This document shows, one piece after another, positions 8,929-16,451 of a DNA stretch of 64,000 nt; position 1 is the stretch's first letter; each line of letters opens with the position of its first letter. Both the position numbers and the translations under genes were made by a program. The stretch covers positions 20,576 through 84,575 of the forward strand of contig NZ_VKGK01000026.1 of assembly GCF_007197645.1 (NCBI RefSeq), in the 5' to 3' direction. The DNA is from Shewanella hanedai. GTDB taxonomy: Bacteria > Pseudomonadota > Gammaproteobacteria > Enterobacterales > Shewanellaceae. Below the pieces are notes generated by a model that was not told the DNA's origin, did not search any database, and saw only the letters and a program-made list of their open reading frames with translations.

Positions 8929-9600
8929 TTAAATACGGATAGGAACCATATGACTATAAGCCATTTTAATTGTTTCTATCGAAACACTATTATCATCCGC
9001 CCATAAGTCTTTATTAGACCATGACACTGGATATGCATTACGATAAAACCATGCCTGCATAGGTTCCAAATTAGGATTTAATAACGTTACCAAAGCATCG
9101 CCAGGAATCATCTGAAATAGAGTCATTGCAATGTTTGTTTCCAATGTTAGTGGAGAACCGATAAATATCCCTCGACTAAATGATAACAAACCATGTTTTA
9201 CTCTTTTTGGTAAGACCAACACTTCTGTATTATTGCCACCTGGATAAATATTATCAGTCTCAGTTTCAACCTTTATATTTGACACTTTGTTAAATCTAAA
9301 ATCTACAGGGTTAGCACCTAAGGAGGATAAAAATGATAAAGCATCATTCGATTCTCCCTCTGTCCCCGCCCCTCTTGCAATAAAAGATGAAGCTGTTAAC
9401 GAACCGATAAGAGCTAACTTTGAAATAAGTATTGAACCTTGATCTCTCTGGGTTTTACCTTTTATTCCACTCGTTAACTTCACCAATTTAAAAGGGTTCA
9501 GATACCATGGGTAAAAAGTCACATCAAAATAACATCCAGAGGGAGGAACTTGATTTATACTTAGTTGCTGCCCTCCATAATATTGGCCATTAAAAGGCAT
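8929..9600 (-). CDS. Inner tube protein, gp19-like (second tube)
   Basis: A 223-residue protein, start ATG 9600 after a GGAG site. The central part fits the gp19/Hcp-like tube family: FNKVSNIKVETETDNIYPGGN, then LPKRVKHGLLSFSRGI, then GDALVTLLNPNLEPMQAWFYRNAYPVSW, and a C-terminal DNSVSIETIKMAYSHM strand. It has an N-terminal extension of about 100 residues compared with the basic tube fold. In Afp/PVC clusters a second tube protein (Afp5) caps the tube at the baseplate side, and the position just before the Afp6- and Afp7-like genes agrees with that. Confidence 0.78.
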   Translation of the reverse strand: MPFNGQYYGGQQLSINQVPPSGCYFDVTFYPWYLNPFKLVKLTSGIKGKTQRDQGSILISKLALIGSLTASSFIARGAGTEGESNDALSFLSSLGANPVDFRFNKVSNIKVETETDNIYPGGNNTEVLVLPKRVKHGLLSFSRGIFIGSPLTLETNIAMTLFQMIPGDALVTLLNPNLEPMQAWFYRNAYPVSWSNKDLWADDNSVSIETIKMAYSHMVPIRI

Positions 9601-9631
9601 ATTAACTCCTAGTTATATACTACTCTTATAT

Positions 9632-10198
9632 TCACTTAAATTTAGCTTTAGCATTTGCTTTAAAGGCATCAGATTTAAATGTAAGTTTGGCAAGCCTAAC
9701 CCCTCCCCAACCAGTCCCAAGAGTAGCACTAGTTGGATAGGCTCCAGTTAATTCTAAGAATGGAACTAATTTATAGGTTGGCCTGTCTTTTATATTATCT
9801 CTAACTTCTGAATATATTACAGCCTTGCTTCTAGATACTGCCGCTCCATTAATTCTTTTAGCCCATTCAAAAATGCTATTCTCTTGGTACTCCTCTTCTG
9901 ATACATCACCATTATTTACATTAAATCTCTGCTTTCCAGAAAATGGAACATTATTATATTTCCCATAAACGCTATTATCTTCCAGAGTTAGTTTTTTGCT
10001 AAAAACGAATTCAACAGGATTTGATTGGCCTTTTGAATAAGCCATTGTTTTTGCAGTCCCTTCAAAGTATAGGCCCGTCCCTAGTGTGGCTTTCATCCCA
10101 ACAAGATTATCAAATCGATAACTATAATTGAGACCATTATCTTGATTAAAATATATCAAAAGATAACTATTTCGAGTAAATGTAGGTTTTGATGCCAT
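9632..10198 (-). CDS. Tube-like paralogue A of the eCIS
   Basis: A 188-residue protein with no signal peptide. It is clearly paralogous to the next gene upstream: both share NS[FY]LLIY, an RFD...MKAT segment, G-GLYFEGTAK-M-YS-GQS-PV and FEW/YEW...IN motifs in the same order. The second half (SIFEWAKRIN, then LVPFLELTGAYPTSAT, then LAKLTFKSD) follows the strand-helix-strand order of gp19-type tube proteins. I therefore call it a divergent tube-like protein. Whether it lines the tube or is another ring protein cannot be told from sequence alone. The gene is AT-rich. Confidence 0.6.
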   Translation of the reverse strand: MASKPTFTRNSYLLIYFNQDNGLNYSYRFDNLVGMKATLGTGLYFEGTAKTMAYSKGQSNPVEFVFSKKLTLEDNSVYGKYNNVPFSGKQRFNVNNGDVSEEEYQENSIFEWAKRINGAAVSRSKAVIYSEVRDNIKDRPTYKLVPFLELTGAYPTSATLGTGWGGVRLAKLTFKSDAFKANAKAKFK

Positions 10199-10244
10199 AC
10201 TGAAGCCTTTTTCTCTAATCAGTGACGCCCTTGTGGATGCTCTA

Positions 10245-10895
10245 CTACCTTGTCAATAAAAACTCAGATGATTCATTTGTTATTAGCGTATCTCCAACTA
10301 ATACTAAATCTGCGACGTTCTGTCCTCGAAACGAGTGTACTAAAGCAGTCGTAGGATATGAGCCTTTAAGTTCCAATAGCTGAACAAAACCCGAAAAGTC
10401 ATTATCAGAAATAGTTGCTTGATTATTTTTCAATCCTAGACGTGGGTTTTCATTTGTTCCTTTCTTAAACTCACTTTTTGCTATTTTTCCAAATATCCTT
10501 AAGCTTGCTCGATCCACTCTTGCCGAATTAATTATTTCGCCCCATTCATAAATACTAGTTTCGGAAAACTGTTCGCTTTTCAATTGCTCTGACTCTACTT
10601 CTAGACGACGACTTCCATCAAATGGAAACTGTTCTACAGGTGTATCTTTGCCATTGACAGTATTAATCTCATTAAGCTTTAAATTTTTTCTTAATGTTAG
10701 CTTTACAGGATCTGATTGACCTAAAGAATAGGACATTATTTTTGCAGTCCCTTCAAAGTATAATCCTAATCCAACAGTGGCTTTCATATCAATAATGCTA
10801 TCAAAACGAAAGCTTAAGTACTTATCATTAGATTTCGCTCCTTCATATATAAGCAAGAAACTATTCTTTAAAAATGAATTTTGATAACCAGCCAT
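10245..10895 (-). CDS. Tube-like paralogue B of the eCIS
   Basis: A protein of about 216 residues. I place the start at ATG 10895; a longer frame would need a TTG two codons upstream. It is homologous to the downstream neighbour over the whole length (FRFDSIIDMKATVGLGLYFEGTAK near residue 30, SIYEWGEIIN near 115) and has an inserted loop of roughly 20 residues near 140-160. The C-terminal half (FVQLLELKGSYPTTALVHSF, then ADLVLVGDTL) resembles the last strands of gp19-type tube proteins. The pair lies between two clearer tube genes. A role as extra tube or ring subunits is inferred. Confidence 0.6.
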   Translation of the reverse strand: MAGYQNSFLKNSFLLIYEGAKSNDKYLSFRFDSIIDMKATVGLGLYFEGTAKIMSYSLGQSDPVKLTLRKNLKLNEINTVNGKDTPVEQFPFDGSRRLEVESEQLKSEQFSETSIYEWGEIINSARVDRASLRIFGKIAKSEFKKGTNENPRLGLKNNQATISDNDFSGFVQLLELKGSYPTTALVHSFRGQNVADLVLVGDTLITNESSEFLLTR

Positions 10896-10949
10896 ATTCA
10901 ATCTCTACGTCAATGGAAAAATAAGCCGGGTTTCCCCGGCGTTAACGGC

Positions 10950-11390
10950 CTAAGGGAATTCCACTTCCAGATCTTCGGCGATCAGTTCAATCTTCTCTAC
11001 CGCGATACTGTTCTCTTCGATATTCCACTCCGGAGCATGCAAAGCAACCGGAAATGCCCGTTTTATCTTCCACACCACCGCAGGCTCATCGGTTTTCTGA
11101 GCATTGTTGTACAGGGTGATAAGCAGTTCTTTTTTATCAAGATTGCCTTCACGGATCTGCTTGAACCAGGCATATAAACCTTTAAGTCCCTTACCTACGC
11201 CACGCTCTAGGGTCAAGGTCACAGGCTCTATATCACCGGCGATGTTCTCAATGGCACCATATTGGTTTACGCTGCGAGCAGTATTGAGACGCAGGTTAAG
11301 GCCATACACTTTTTTGCACACAATGGGAGAATCTTCGCCTTCCAGCGGCTCGACAAATTCCACACTGTAATTAGAGGCAAGTAATGCCAT
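10950..11390 (-). CDS. Inner tube protein, gp19-like (main tube)
   Basis: Start chosen at ATG 11390 because a GGAG site lies 7-8 bases upstream; the frame also allows a start 12 codons earlier without a good site. The 146-residue product fits the gp19/Hcp-like tube family of eCIS: LNLRLNTARSVNQYGAIENIAGDIEPVTLTLERGV, then GLYAWFKQIREG, then VVWKIKRAFPVALHAPEWN and IAVEKIELIAEDLEVEF at the end. In these particles stacked hexamers form the channel inside the sheath. It lies directly downstream of the sheath gene, the normal order of sheath and tube. Its base composition resembles the sheath gene rather than the AT-rich genes after it. Confidence 0.88.
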   Translation of the reverse strand: MALLASNYSVEFVEPLEGEDSPIVCKKVYGLNLRLNTARSVNQYGAIENIAGDIEPVTLTLERGVGKGLKGLYAWFKQIREGNLDKKELLITLYNNAQKTDEPAVVWKIKRAFPVALHAPEWNIEENSIAVEKIELIAEDLEVEFP

Positions 11391-11686
11391 AGTTTCACTC
11401 CAATCAAATAAAAGGCCTTTTACCACCCGATATCCATCAGCGCTGTTGCCTAACGGTTAAGTTTTCACTCTATATCTTTATCTAGACGCTCTATCTAGAA
11501 CGCTCTATCTAACACTCTCAAAGAGATGATATTAGGAGCTAAGATGCTTACACATTAACCGGGAACATGGCGCTAAACAGATATCTTGAACAAGCTGACA
11601 ATCAAGATGGTAAAAGGCAAAACGGGGCTTCCGTAAACACGGGACAATATCAATATAGGCTAGGCCATGAATTGACTATTCTAGGT
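11391..11686. other. Gap between sheath and tube genes
   Basis: About 300 bases lie between two structural genes of one operon. It includes the partly repeated stretch 11477-11513 (CTAGACGCTCTATCTAGAACGCTCTATCTAA-like, ten-base units with GCTCTATCTA). I see no convincing coding frame; a short forward frame here has no ribosome site. The long untranslated spacer upstream of the tube gene might adjust the tube-to-sheath ratio by processing or a weak internal terminator, which is inference. Confidence 0.4.
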
Positions 11687-13657
11687 CTAGTTATCTTGTA
11701 CATAGTGAGTAAAGTTGATCACAATAAATTCCGCCGGACGGCTCGCTCTTAGGCCGACATCTATTTTCATTCTACCTTCGAGAATATCCTGCTCGTTCAT
11801 GGTGATACCTTTTCCCACCCGCACAAAGAAGGCTTGCTCTTTGGTTTCTCCCACTAGGCCACCAGCCTGCCAGAGATCTTCTAGATAACTTTCCATCATG
11901 GCGCGAACTTTCAGCCAAGTGATCGGAGTGTTGGGCTGGAATACCGCAAAGCCCGTAGCCTTTTGCAAAGACGCTTTGACCATATTGAACAGACGACGAA
12001 CATTGACATAACGCCACTCATTGTCGTTACCAGCCAGAGTGCGAGCACCCCACACCAGATTGCCTTTACCGGTAAAGTTACGGATAACGTTAATCGACTT
12101 ACCTGCATTGACATCCACATTGAGGTTTTCCTGCTCGCGGTTATTCAAACGACGCTGAGGCTCAATGACGGATGCAATACCGGTATTTGCCGGCGCTTGC
12201 CACACACCAAACGTGCTGTCGATATTGGCATAGATACCCGCAATACCTGTTGATGGCGGCAGCACCATACGCTTGAGTTTGAGCTCTGCGAGGATGTCGT
12301 TATACAGCGCACCTTTATCGAACTTGATATCTTTGAGCTTAATCTCTGAGGTCGCAAATTCGAGTGGGGTTTCAGCCTGCTCAGTCACTGCTGTCGTGCC
12401 ATCGCCCATCGCCTTGATAGTGAACAACTGCTTATCTTTGACCTTATCCCAAGCCTTCATCAGCTCCTTCATGGTCGGGCTGCTTTCCTTGAATTTGATC
12501 TCAAGGATAGCCGAAGTGCCAGGTGTAGTTTGCGGCGTTAAAGTAAATTCAGTGGTTGTATTACTTTTGCTTACCACTACCTTCGCATTACTACTCAGTG
12601 GACCATGGTAGAACACCCCAAGACCATTAGCATCTTGAATAGCTCGCCCTTCGTGATACACCATGCTTTGCACAGCAAAGGGCGTTAGTAATGCATCACC
12701 GCCGCCTTGAATCGCGACGTTAAAGCCCTTACGTTCAGCTTTAATCACCTTTTTCCAAAGTTTAATTGCATCGGCAGGTGTAATACCTTCAGCATCTTTG
12801 GGAATCGTCAACGTCAACTTGGTGTCAGTGGCACTGTAACTGGCCGCTACACCGTCCGCAGTGGCATTGATCACTTCTACTTGAGGGATAACACTGTCAT
12901 CACCCTGGAAATAGAAGGCAACACCATTGGGATTGGCAATATACTGAGCAATATCGTCGTCATAACCGAGTAGCCTAACGGACTCATCGGTAAAGGCATG
13001 GGTTAATGTGGTACGCACATCGGGGTAATATGCAGCCCCATACTGGAGGTTGTTGTTACCAATACTTTCACGGAATGCAGTTGCCGCATCTTCAATGCTA
13101 TATGTATTGCCATCTCTATCTTGATTGAGTACATCAAGAATACAGAAACGATTGTCCATGCCGGCACACTGCAACAGTGATTGTTGAATAAGATCATGGT
13201 AATCATCGGGATCTAAATTAACTGCATCAGTTAAGCAGATAAGCGTTGGAACGTCGGTTTTTTCCAGCGTTCTTAATGCAGCTTCAAATTTCGCTTTATC
13301 AAAAGTATCTTCATAGGTACCCAGCGAAATAACATAGCTGACACCACCACCGTTTTTATAGAAAAACTCCATACACGGGGAGAGCATATAACTGGTTTTT
13401 GGTGTTTGAATATCTAAGATCTCATAGCCTTTCACTTTGACTGTATATGCAGGATCCAAATAAGCTGCGCCAAACTCTTCCCTGTATTCCAGCATGGAAC
13501 CCACTCTAACCAACTGAGGGAGACCGTCGGCATCTAATTCCTGTGTTTTTTCGGTATAACCGATAAATACAGGGATGGCTGTTGCAACTTCAGCGACCGA
13601 AGGTGCTAGGGTCGGTGTTTCCTTGGTATAAACACCTGGGGTTTTTAATTGTGCCAT
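11687..13657 (-). CDS. Contractile tail sheath protein
   Basis: A 656-residue sheath protein. It starts MAQLKTPGVYTKE, the typical sheath N-terminus, with a GAGGAAAA ribosome site. The C-terminal 170 residues carry the conserved core: WGARTLAGNDNEWRYVNVRRL near 555, FQPNTPITWLKVRAMMESYLEDLW near 590, and GLRASRPAEFIVINF at the end. The middle (about 230-470) is a variable insertion domain usually exposed on the particle surface. The family contracts to drive the tube into a target membrane. Only one sheath gene is seen here; Afp/PVC clusters often have two or three. Downstream is the tube gene after a 296-base gap. Confidence 0.93.
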   Translation of the reverse strand: MAQLKTPGVYTKETPTLAPSVAEVATAIPVFIGYTEKTQELDADGLPQLVRVGSMLEYREEFGAAYLDPAYTVKVKGYEILDIQTPKTSYMLSPCMEFFYKNGGGVSYVISLGTYEDTFDKAKFEAALRTLEKTDVPTLICLTDAVNLDPDDYHDLIQQSLLQCAGMDNRFCILDVLNQDRDGNTYSIEDAATAFRESIGNNNLQYGAAYYPDVRTTLTHAFTDESVRLLGYDDDIAQYIANPNGVAFYFQGDDSVIPQVEVINATADGVAASYSATDTKLTLTIPKDAEGITPADAIKLWKKVIKAERKGFNVAIQGGGDALLTPFAVQSMVYHEGRAIQDANGLGVFYHGPLSSNAKVVVSKSNTTTEFTLTPQTTPGTSAILEIKFKESSPTMKELMKAWDKVKDKQLFTIKAMGDGTTAVTEQAETPLEFATSEIKLKDIKFDKGALYNDILAELKLKRMVLPPSTGIAGIYANIDSTFGVWQAPANTGIASVIEPQRRLNNREQENLNVDVNAGKSINVIRNFTGKGNLVWGARTLAGNDNEWRYVNVRRLFNMVKASLQKATGFAVFQPNTPITWLKVRAMMESYLEDLWQAGGLVGETKEQAFFVRVGKGITMNEQDILEGRMKIDVGLRASRPAEFIVINFTHYVQDN

Positions 13658-13838
13658 TAATTTTCCTCTTTACCTTTCTCTTTTTGAATCCAAGCTGAGC
13701 ATCAAAAACAATAATGCTAATAGCGTTATGGAATAGACAATATTCAAATCAGAGATAGAATTGATTTATTAGAAATATAACTTTTACCCATTGTTAATCT
13801 TTCACGCCTTTTGCTAATACATCACTCCTATCTGGTAT

Positions 13839-14423
13839 TTATGTTATTGCAGACTCATTAATAATTTTCTTGTCAGCTGGTTTAGCTAGGCTTATTTCAT
13901 CAAATACTTGCATGCTAGCCCGTAGATTGACCAATAGTGATAATGGTTCACTCTCTGTCGTTATAACTTTTTCAATATCCATTCTATCTATGCTGTTTTC
14001 CGGTACGTCACCGGAAAAACTTCCTTTGAGAGAATCGACGGGAATATCTTCATTCACGCTAATCACATGGAGTAAGGCCGTCATCAACATCAGCTCCGCT
14101 TGCTCAGTTGTACTGACTTCCCCCACAAAAGGGGCACTCAATAAGGCCGTCGTGCCAACCTTGGGAGTCAACTCAAACTGACTGTCAAACCATAGCGGTG
14201 CTGGCCTTCGATGAAACATTCGTTGCTCATCAACACGAACCTTTTCCCCAACCCCTTTCAATCTTTTATTCTCAAGTACTGATGACATTTTTATGTAAAT
14301 TGACACTTCGTCATTATTAATTTGGGTGGGTATAGCCTGAGGCTTGATTATCAGCGATGTAAATTGAGAAATTAAACTACTCGATAAAAAATCAGACAGT
14401 GACAGTTCTAGATCCAGTAACAT
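13839..14423 (-). CDS. Tail terminator/cap protein, Pvc16/DUF4255-like
   Basis: A 194-residue protein with AGGA upstream of ATG 14423. It contains the Pvc16-type N-terminal domain pattern: an amphipathic start (LDLELSLSDFLSSSL), the strand VSIYIKMSSVLENKRLKG, then RRPAPLWFDSQFELTP, a helix with TEQAELMLMTALLHVI near 110-125, and LSLLVNLRASMQVFDEIS near the end. Afp16/Pvc16 caps the top of the particle and sets tube length. It is the first structural gene after the control genes, upstream of the sheath, which matches DUF4255 adjacency to sheath genes in several eCIS clusters. Confidence 0.78.
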   Translation of the reverse strand: MLLDLELSLSDFLSSSLISQFTSLIIKPQAIPTQINNDEVSIYIKMSSVLENKRLKGVGEKVRVDEQRMFHRRPAPLWFDSQFELTPKVGTTALLSAPFVGEVSTTEQAELMLMTALLHVISVNEDIPVDSLKGSFSGDVPENSIDRMDIEKVITTESEPLSLLVNLRASMQVFDEISLAKPADKKIINESAIT

Positions 14424-14753
14424 GGTTATATCCTGATTTAGATAAGCTTCGCCGGGTCAGTCCCATGTGGACTAACAGTTAATAATATATTTTTATTCAT
14501 GTAACTCATGGTCATTTGTATAAAAAAATTATTGATGTTTACTATTTAAATGGCTTTGCCAGAGCGCTCAAAAAAACACCAACCAAGTAATCATTAATAA
14601 TGTTGATTCCATTTTATATCGAATATATATTCCCATTAAATCAATAATACGAAAAATATACGATACTAATAAATAATAGAATTTTAACTAATTAAATTAT
14701 TGAGCTTATAGTTAAGACGTCAGTACAGCCATGGTGTGAATAAAATGTTTGCT
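14424..14753. other. AT-rich gap between lysozyme and cap genes
   Basis: 330 bases of very AT-rich sequence separate the regulatory/lysozyme genes from the structural genes. No coding frame, clear terminator hairpin or confident promoter was found. Because the upstream gene encodes a NusG-like factor, a pause or termination site relieved by that factor could lie here. That is a hypothesis from gene order. Confidence 0.4.
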
Positions 14754-15185
14754 TTACTCTTTATTCGCAACCAATTTAACAAGATCATCGCACCGATAGC
14801 CTACTTGACGAGCCCAACGAGAATTTAGCATTTCATGCTGAGTGGATCTAATATCTTGCCTTTCGAGGGCTGTCAGCATGTTTTTAAACTTCAATAATCC
14901 CCCCACTCCAAGGTTAAATGCCATGTTTAACAAAACCAACTGCTGAGGCTCTGGCAGTTTGACTATCCAAGGAAGACGGCAAGTCAGTCTTAATTCCAGT
15001 CGCTCAATATCATTGGCAAGTAATAACAGAGCTTCTTCCTGACTGATCCCTGCATCATCTAGATTACGCCCCACTCCAATCGTGTTTTTCCCGGCTGTAC
15101 AACGGTAAGATTTGAGAACCATGCCTTCATGTTTGATTAACATCTCTGTCAACTTTTCTCGGGATCGCCAGTTTAAAAAACTCAT
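14754..15185 (-). CDS. T4-type lysozyme (glycoside hydrolase family 24)
   Basis: A 143-residue protein that would cleave the peptidoglycan glycan backbone. It contains KHEGMVLKSYRCTAGKNTIGVGRNL: Glu20 fits the catalytic acid and Thr35 the conserved threonine, with the usual spacing. The position of the second catalytic residue (Asp20 in T4 lysozyme) is Cys29 here. The later helix pattern QQLVLLNMAFNLGVGGLLKF and SRWARQVGYR is typical for the family. There is no signal peptide. The ATG lies inside the end of the NusG-like gene (four-base ATGA overlap) with GAGGAGG upstream. In this context it may help release particles by lysis, which is inferred. Confidence 0.88.
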   Translation of the reverse strand: MSFLNWRSREKLTEMLIKHEGMVLKSYRCTAGKNTIGVGRNLDDAGISQEEALLLLANDIERLELRLTCRLPWIVKLPEPQQLVLLNMAFNLGVGGLLKFKNMLTALERQDIRSTQHEMLNSRWARQVGYRCDDLVKLVANKE

Positions 15186-15694
15186 GCGGCAACCTCCTCT
15201 TTTACCAAATCAGATTCAGGTAATGTCACCAGTAATGTTTGTTCCAATTCAGCAATATTGACGCCAACTTTATATTTACCACAATGCTGGACCAAGAAAC
15301 CGATTTTCCCTTTCAAAGGTCCAGAAAGCACTCTTACTCTGTCACCTTTTACCAACTGTGTCGGCAGGGCTTCCATCTCCTGATGAAGTTCATTAAGTTG
15401 TGCTAACATCTCGATTTGTTCATCTGGAATCGTCACAGGGTAACCACCAAAACGTAGGAAATAAGAGAACCCCATTAAGGCTTTGATTTCATGCAGACCC
15501 TGATCATCACAACGAGCAAAGAGGTATGACTTAAACACTGGCTCCTCAATCATTTTTTTTCTATCACTCCAAACCTTCTCTACCCACCTCATGGGTAAAC
15601 AAGACTCAAATCCACGTTCAATCAAACGGGCATGTAACTTCTTCTCGGCATTGGGTTTGGTATAGATCGCATACCAGCTTTGCTTATCATTCAC
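15182..15694 (-). CDS. NusG/RfaH-family transcription elongation factor
   Basis: Start chosen at GTG 15694, with an AGGAGA site seven bases upstream; the frame is open for 17 more codons but without a ribosome site. The 170-residue product has an NGN domain (SWYAIYTKPNAEKKLHARLIERGFE at the start, then VFKSYLFARC near 60) and a C-terminal KOW motif (KGDRVRVLSGPLKGKIGFL near 120). RfaH, LoaP and UpxY relatives bind RNA polymerase and prevent early termination of one long operon. It sits at the head of the injection-system operon, so specific antitermination of that operon is a reasonable inference. It overlaps the lysozyme gene by four bases. Confidence 0.88.
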   Translation of the reverse strand: MNDKQSWYAIYTKPNAEKKLHARLIERGFESCLPMRWVEKVWSDRKKMIEEPVFKSYLFARCDDQGLHEIKALMGFSYFLRFGGYPVTIPDEQIEMLAQLNELHQEMEALPTQLVKGDRVRVLSGPLKGKIGFLVQHCGKYKVGVNIAELEQTLLVTLPESDLVKEEVAA

Positions 15695-15788
15695 TCTAAC
15701 TCTCCTTTCATTAGGTCTAAGCGAAATATAGCCCCGTAACGACACAAAATGTGGCGTTCAAAATTAAACATGGGAACGATATTACAAA

Positions 15789-16451
15789 TCAACTTGCTTC
15801 ACGGAGCTTCTCTCTAGCAAGTTGAACCCGTTTTCTGACATTTGATTGACTTAAACTTAAGAGCGTTGCTATCTCTGGATAATCAAGCTCATTAATAAAG
15901 CGATGCTCTAGAATTTCCTGAAGGTTCTCTGGCAATGTTGACCAACATTCGGATAAGTTAATAATTCTCTGCTCCCTAACAAGTTGATCTTCAAGAACTT
16001 CACTGACACCTTCAGAAAAATATACATTTCCATTTAGATGGCGAACCTTGGTAATCAGAGAATTTTCTCTCTTATGCTGCCTTAAAATATCCATACACAC
16101 ATGGTATGCGGTTCGGCAAACAAATGAATATAGGTTATCGATTTCAGGAGACTTATCTTTAATAAATAAATATGACTTTTCCCTAGTAACAGATAGTGCA
16201 TCATCCACTTTATCTAAGTGTCCTTTTAACCATTTCCTACAACAATTACCCAACCTTTCTTCGTTTAAGCTCCATGCTTTCCAAAACTCATTGACTAACT
16301 CATCATTCACTTCTAATTCACCAAATTTATTTTCTAGTTTTTCTTTGATTTCTAATTCGTAAAATCTACTTTCTAATTCTTTTTTAACTTTTAGCTCATG
16401 AATTTCATTTACTAACTCTTCCTTCGATTTTAGTTCGCAAAAATTAGCCAT
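15789..16451 (-). CDS. Sigma-70 family (ECF-like) sigma factor with N-terminal repeats
   Basis: A 220-residue protein. Residues about 65-130 resemble sigma region 2 (a helix-rich stretch with YSFVCRTAYHVCMDILRQHKREN), and residues 170-218 are a region 4 helix-turn-helix (LPENLQEILEHRFINELDYPEIATLLSLSQSNVRKRVQLAREKL). Residues 6-57 are four 13-residue repeats rich in Glu, Lys and Leu, not part of ordinary ECF sigma factors and predicted to be helical. No anti-sigma gene is adjacent. It lies 95 bases upstream of the NusG-like gene on the same strand. It may direct polymerase to the eCIS operon. Confidence 0.8.
   Translation of the reverse strand: MANFCELKSKEELVNEIHELKVKKELESRFYELEIKEKLENKFGELEVNDELVNEFWKAWSLNEERLGNCCRKWLKGHLDKVDDALSVTREKSYLFIKDKSPEIDNLYSFVCRTAYHVCMDILRQHKRENSLITKVRHLNGNVYFSEGVSEVLEDQLVREQRIINLSECWSTLPENLQEILEHRFINELDYPEIATLLSLSQSNVRKRVQLAREKLREAS
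16281..16436 (-). repeat. Four tandem 39-base units coding a 13-residue repeat
   Basis: Residues 6-57 of the sigma-like protein form four units with pattern E-L-x-[SVI]-x-x-E-L-x-x-x-[IF]-x (ELKSKEELVNEIH, ELKVKKELESRFY, ELEIKEKLENKFG, ELEVNDELVNEFW). The DNA units are diverged but alignable, so the expansion is not recent. Confidence 0.8.

Noticed and set aside
1..16451. Intact prophage
   Set aside because: Tail-type genes only; no capsid, portal, terminase, integrase or replication gene is visible in the window.
1..16451. Type VI secretion system
   Set aside because: A single long sheath protein, J/gp6-type baseplate and Pvc16-like cap fit eCIS; TssJLM membrane-complex genes and the TssB/TssC split sheath are absent.
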